Shown one piece after another: positions 63,030 through 64,000 of a stretch of 64,000 nt of DNA. The notes under the pieces were generated by a model. It was given only the letters and a program-made list of their open reading frames with translations. It did not search any database and had not been told where the DNA came from. The translations under genes and the position numbers were made by a program. Source of the DNA: Hydractinia symbiolongicarpus. Taxonomy: Eukaryota; Cnidaria; Hydrozoa; Anthoathecata; Hydractiniidae. The stretch spans positions 3,102,001 through 3,166,000 of the forward strand of contig NC_079880.1 of assembly GCF_029227915.1 (NCBI RefSeq), in the 5' to 3' direction. Within the stretch, counting starts at the first letter, position 1, and every line of letters begins with the position of its first letter.

Positions 63030-63780
63030 CTTTGTATACTTTTGACTATACGGGCCAAGCCGGGATTTACGGGAAATCGCGGGTTTTCGTTTGCCGGCGA
63101 TTAAACGTCTTTTATTCAGCGTCTCATCAAAAATAAAAACATTTTTAAAAACTACAAGTCTTATGCGTTTTAGTAGTGAAAAAATCATTTAAAAAATCGT
63201 TCTGGAAATGAGTTTACTCACGGGGTACTTTCTTTGTATACATTCGAATATACGGGCCAAGCCCGGGATTTACGGGAAATCGCAGGTTTTCGTTTTCCAG
63301 CGATTAAACCTCTTTCATTAAGCGTCTCATCAAGAATGAAAACATTTTTAAAAACTACAAGTCTCATGCGTTTTAGTGGTGAAAAAAAAATTTAAAAAAT
63401 CGTTCGGGAAATGAGTTTACTCCCTGGGTAATTTCTTTGTATACTTTTGACTATACGGGCCAAGCTCGGGATTTACGGGAAATCGCGGATTTTTGTTTGC
63501 CGGCGATTAAACTTCTTTTATTCAGCGTCTCATCAAAAATGAAAACATTTTTGAAAACTACAAGTCTCATGCGTTTAGTGGTAAAAAAATAATATAAAAA
63601 ATCGTTCGGGAAATGAGTTTACTTCCTGGGTACTTTCTTTGTATACTTTTGACTATACGGGCCAAGCCGGGATTTACGGGAAATCGCGGGTTTTCGTTTG
63701 CCGGCGATTAAACTTCTTTTATTCAGCGTCTCATCAAAAATGAAAACATTTTTGAAAACTACAAGTCTCATGCGTTTTAG
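63030..63780 (-). repeat. 52-monomer-spaced duplicate, copy 2 (partner 52500-53250)
   Basis: This is the second copy of the block at 52500. Together with the tandem 3645- and 2025-bp units, it implies that 52500 to 63780 arose by repeated amplification of one segment. A few substitutions separate the pair, for example AAAAATAAAAACATTTT near 63130 where the partner has AAAAATGAAAACATTTT. Confidence 0.8.
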
Positions 63781-64000
63781 TGGTGAAAAAATAATTAAAA
63801 AAATCGTTCGGGAAATGAGTTTACTCCCTGGGTACTTTCTTTGTATACTTTTGACTATACGGGCCAAGCCGGGATTTACGGGAAATCGCGGGTTTTCGTT
63901 TGCCGGCGATTAAACTTCTTTTATTCAGCGTCTCATCAAAAATGAAAACATTTTTAAAAACTACAAGTCTCATGCGTTTTTGTGGTGAAATAATAATTTA

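Larger units (their letters stand above)
41457..64000 (-). repeat. 203-bp satellite array, right arm, inverted (about 111 monomers)
   Basis: The same satellite family lies here in reverse complement. The left-arm end box now reads GAGTTTACTCCCTGGGTAC, and the left-arm GCCGGC box sits in TTTGCCGGCGATTAAAC. The average period is about 202.5 bp, measured over 91 monomers between 42953 and 61380. It carries variant classes of the first left block (for example the GGGAAAACGCGGGATTTCG class near 41810, 42420, 45870 and 47281) and of the third left block (the GCGTTTAGTGGTAAAAAAAT class). It is therefore not a mirror image of the last stretch of the left arm. From about 52880 onward it is dominated by recent multi-monomer duplications. 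The window ends inside a monomer. Confidence 0.97.

Noticed and set aside
1-64000. Protein-coding gene family of 64- to 73-residue proteins repeated dozens of times
   Set aside because: The frames start at TTG or GTG, the first ATG is near the end, the 203-bp period shifts the frame at each unit, and one-base indels break many copies. There is no promoter or ribosome-binding pattern distinct from the repeat.
1-64000. CRISPR array
   Set aside because: The whole 203-bp unit is repeated with no unique spacers between short repeats, and no cas genes are present.
1-64000. Plasmid or phage origin iterons, or integron attC-type arrays
   Set aside because: Iterons are short and few, and attC sites alternate with unique gene cassettes. 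Here about 315 long units run with no cassettes or replication genes.
1-64000. Ribosomal DNA spacer subrepeats or telomeric repeats
   Set aside because: No rRNA gene sequence occurs anywhere in 64 kb, and no short G-rich telomeric motif is repeated.

Overview
The whole 64 kb window is one satellite DNA field. It is built from roughly 315 head-to-tail copies of a monomer of about 203 bp (202-204 bp, about 38% G+C), and I see no unique sequence anywhere. There is no credible protein gene, RNA gene, transposon, CRISPR array or bacterial operon. Both window edges cut through monomers, so the array continues on both sides. A homogeneous tandem array this long with multi-monomer higher-order structure points to eukaryotic heterochromatin (centromeric, pericentromeric or a chromosome knob) in a long-read assembly. 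I do not recognise the monomer family and cannot name the species. The consensus keeps about 13 CpG in 203 bp, more than its base composition predicts. This argues weakly against a genome that loses CpG by heavy methylation, as many vertebrates and plants do.

Layout. Positions 1-41456 carry about 205 monomers in one orientation, called + here. At about 41452-41476 the orientation flips, and 41457-64000 carries about 111 monomers of the same family in the opposite orientation (called -). The left array has three blocks that grade into each other: 1 to ~29500 (marker monomers spaced by exact multiples of the monomer), ~29500-37400 (related but different variants, short 2- to 7-monomer duplications) and ~37400-41456 (a subtype with a one-base-shorter AAACGC box). 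The right array mixes variants of the first and third left blocks, and ends in large nested tandem duplications of 18 and 10 monomers (3645 and 2025 bp).

How it seems to evolve. The window records unequal exchange at many scales: tandem duplications of 2, 3, 4, 10, 15 and 18 monomers, longer-range copies 11, 32, 41, 52 and 56 monomers apart, clean loss of single monomers inside copied blocks, and short tracts in which one monomer carries variants of another type. The orientation switch is the single most distinctive feature. The monomer carries a 64-codon open frame that looks conserved, but it starts with TTG, its period is not a multiple of three, and it is best explained as a by-product of repeat homogeneity.
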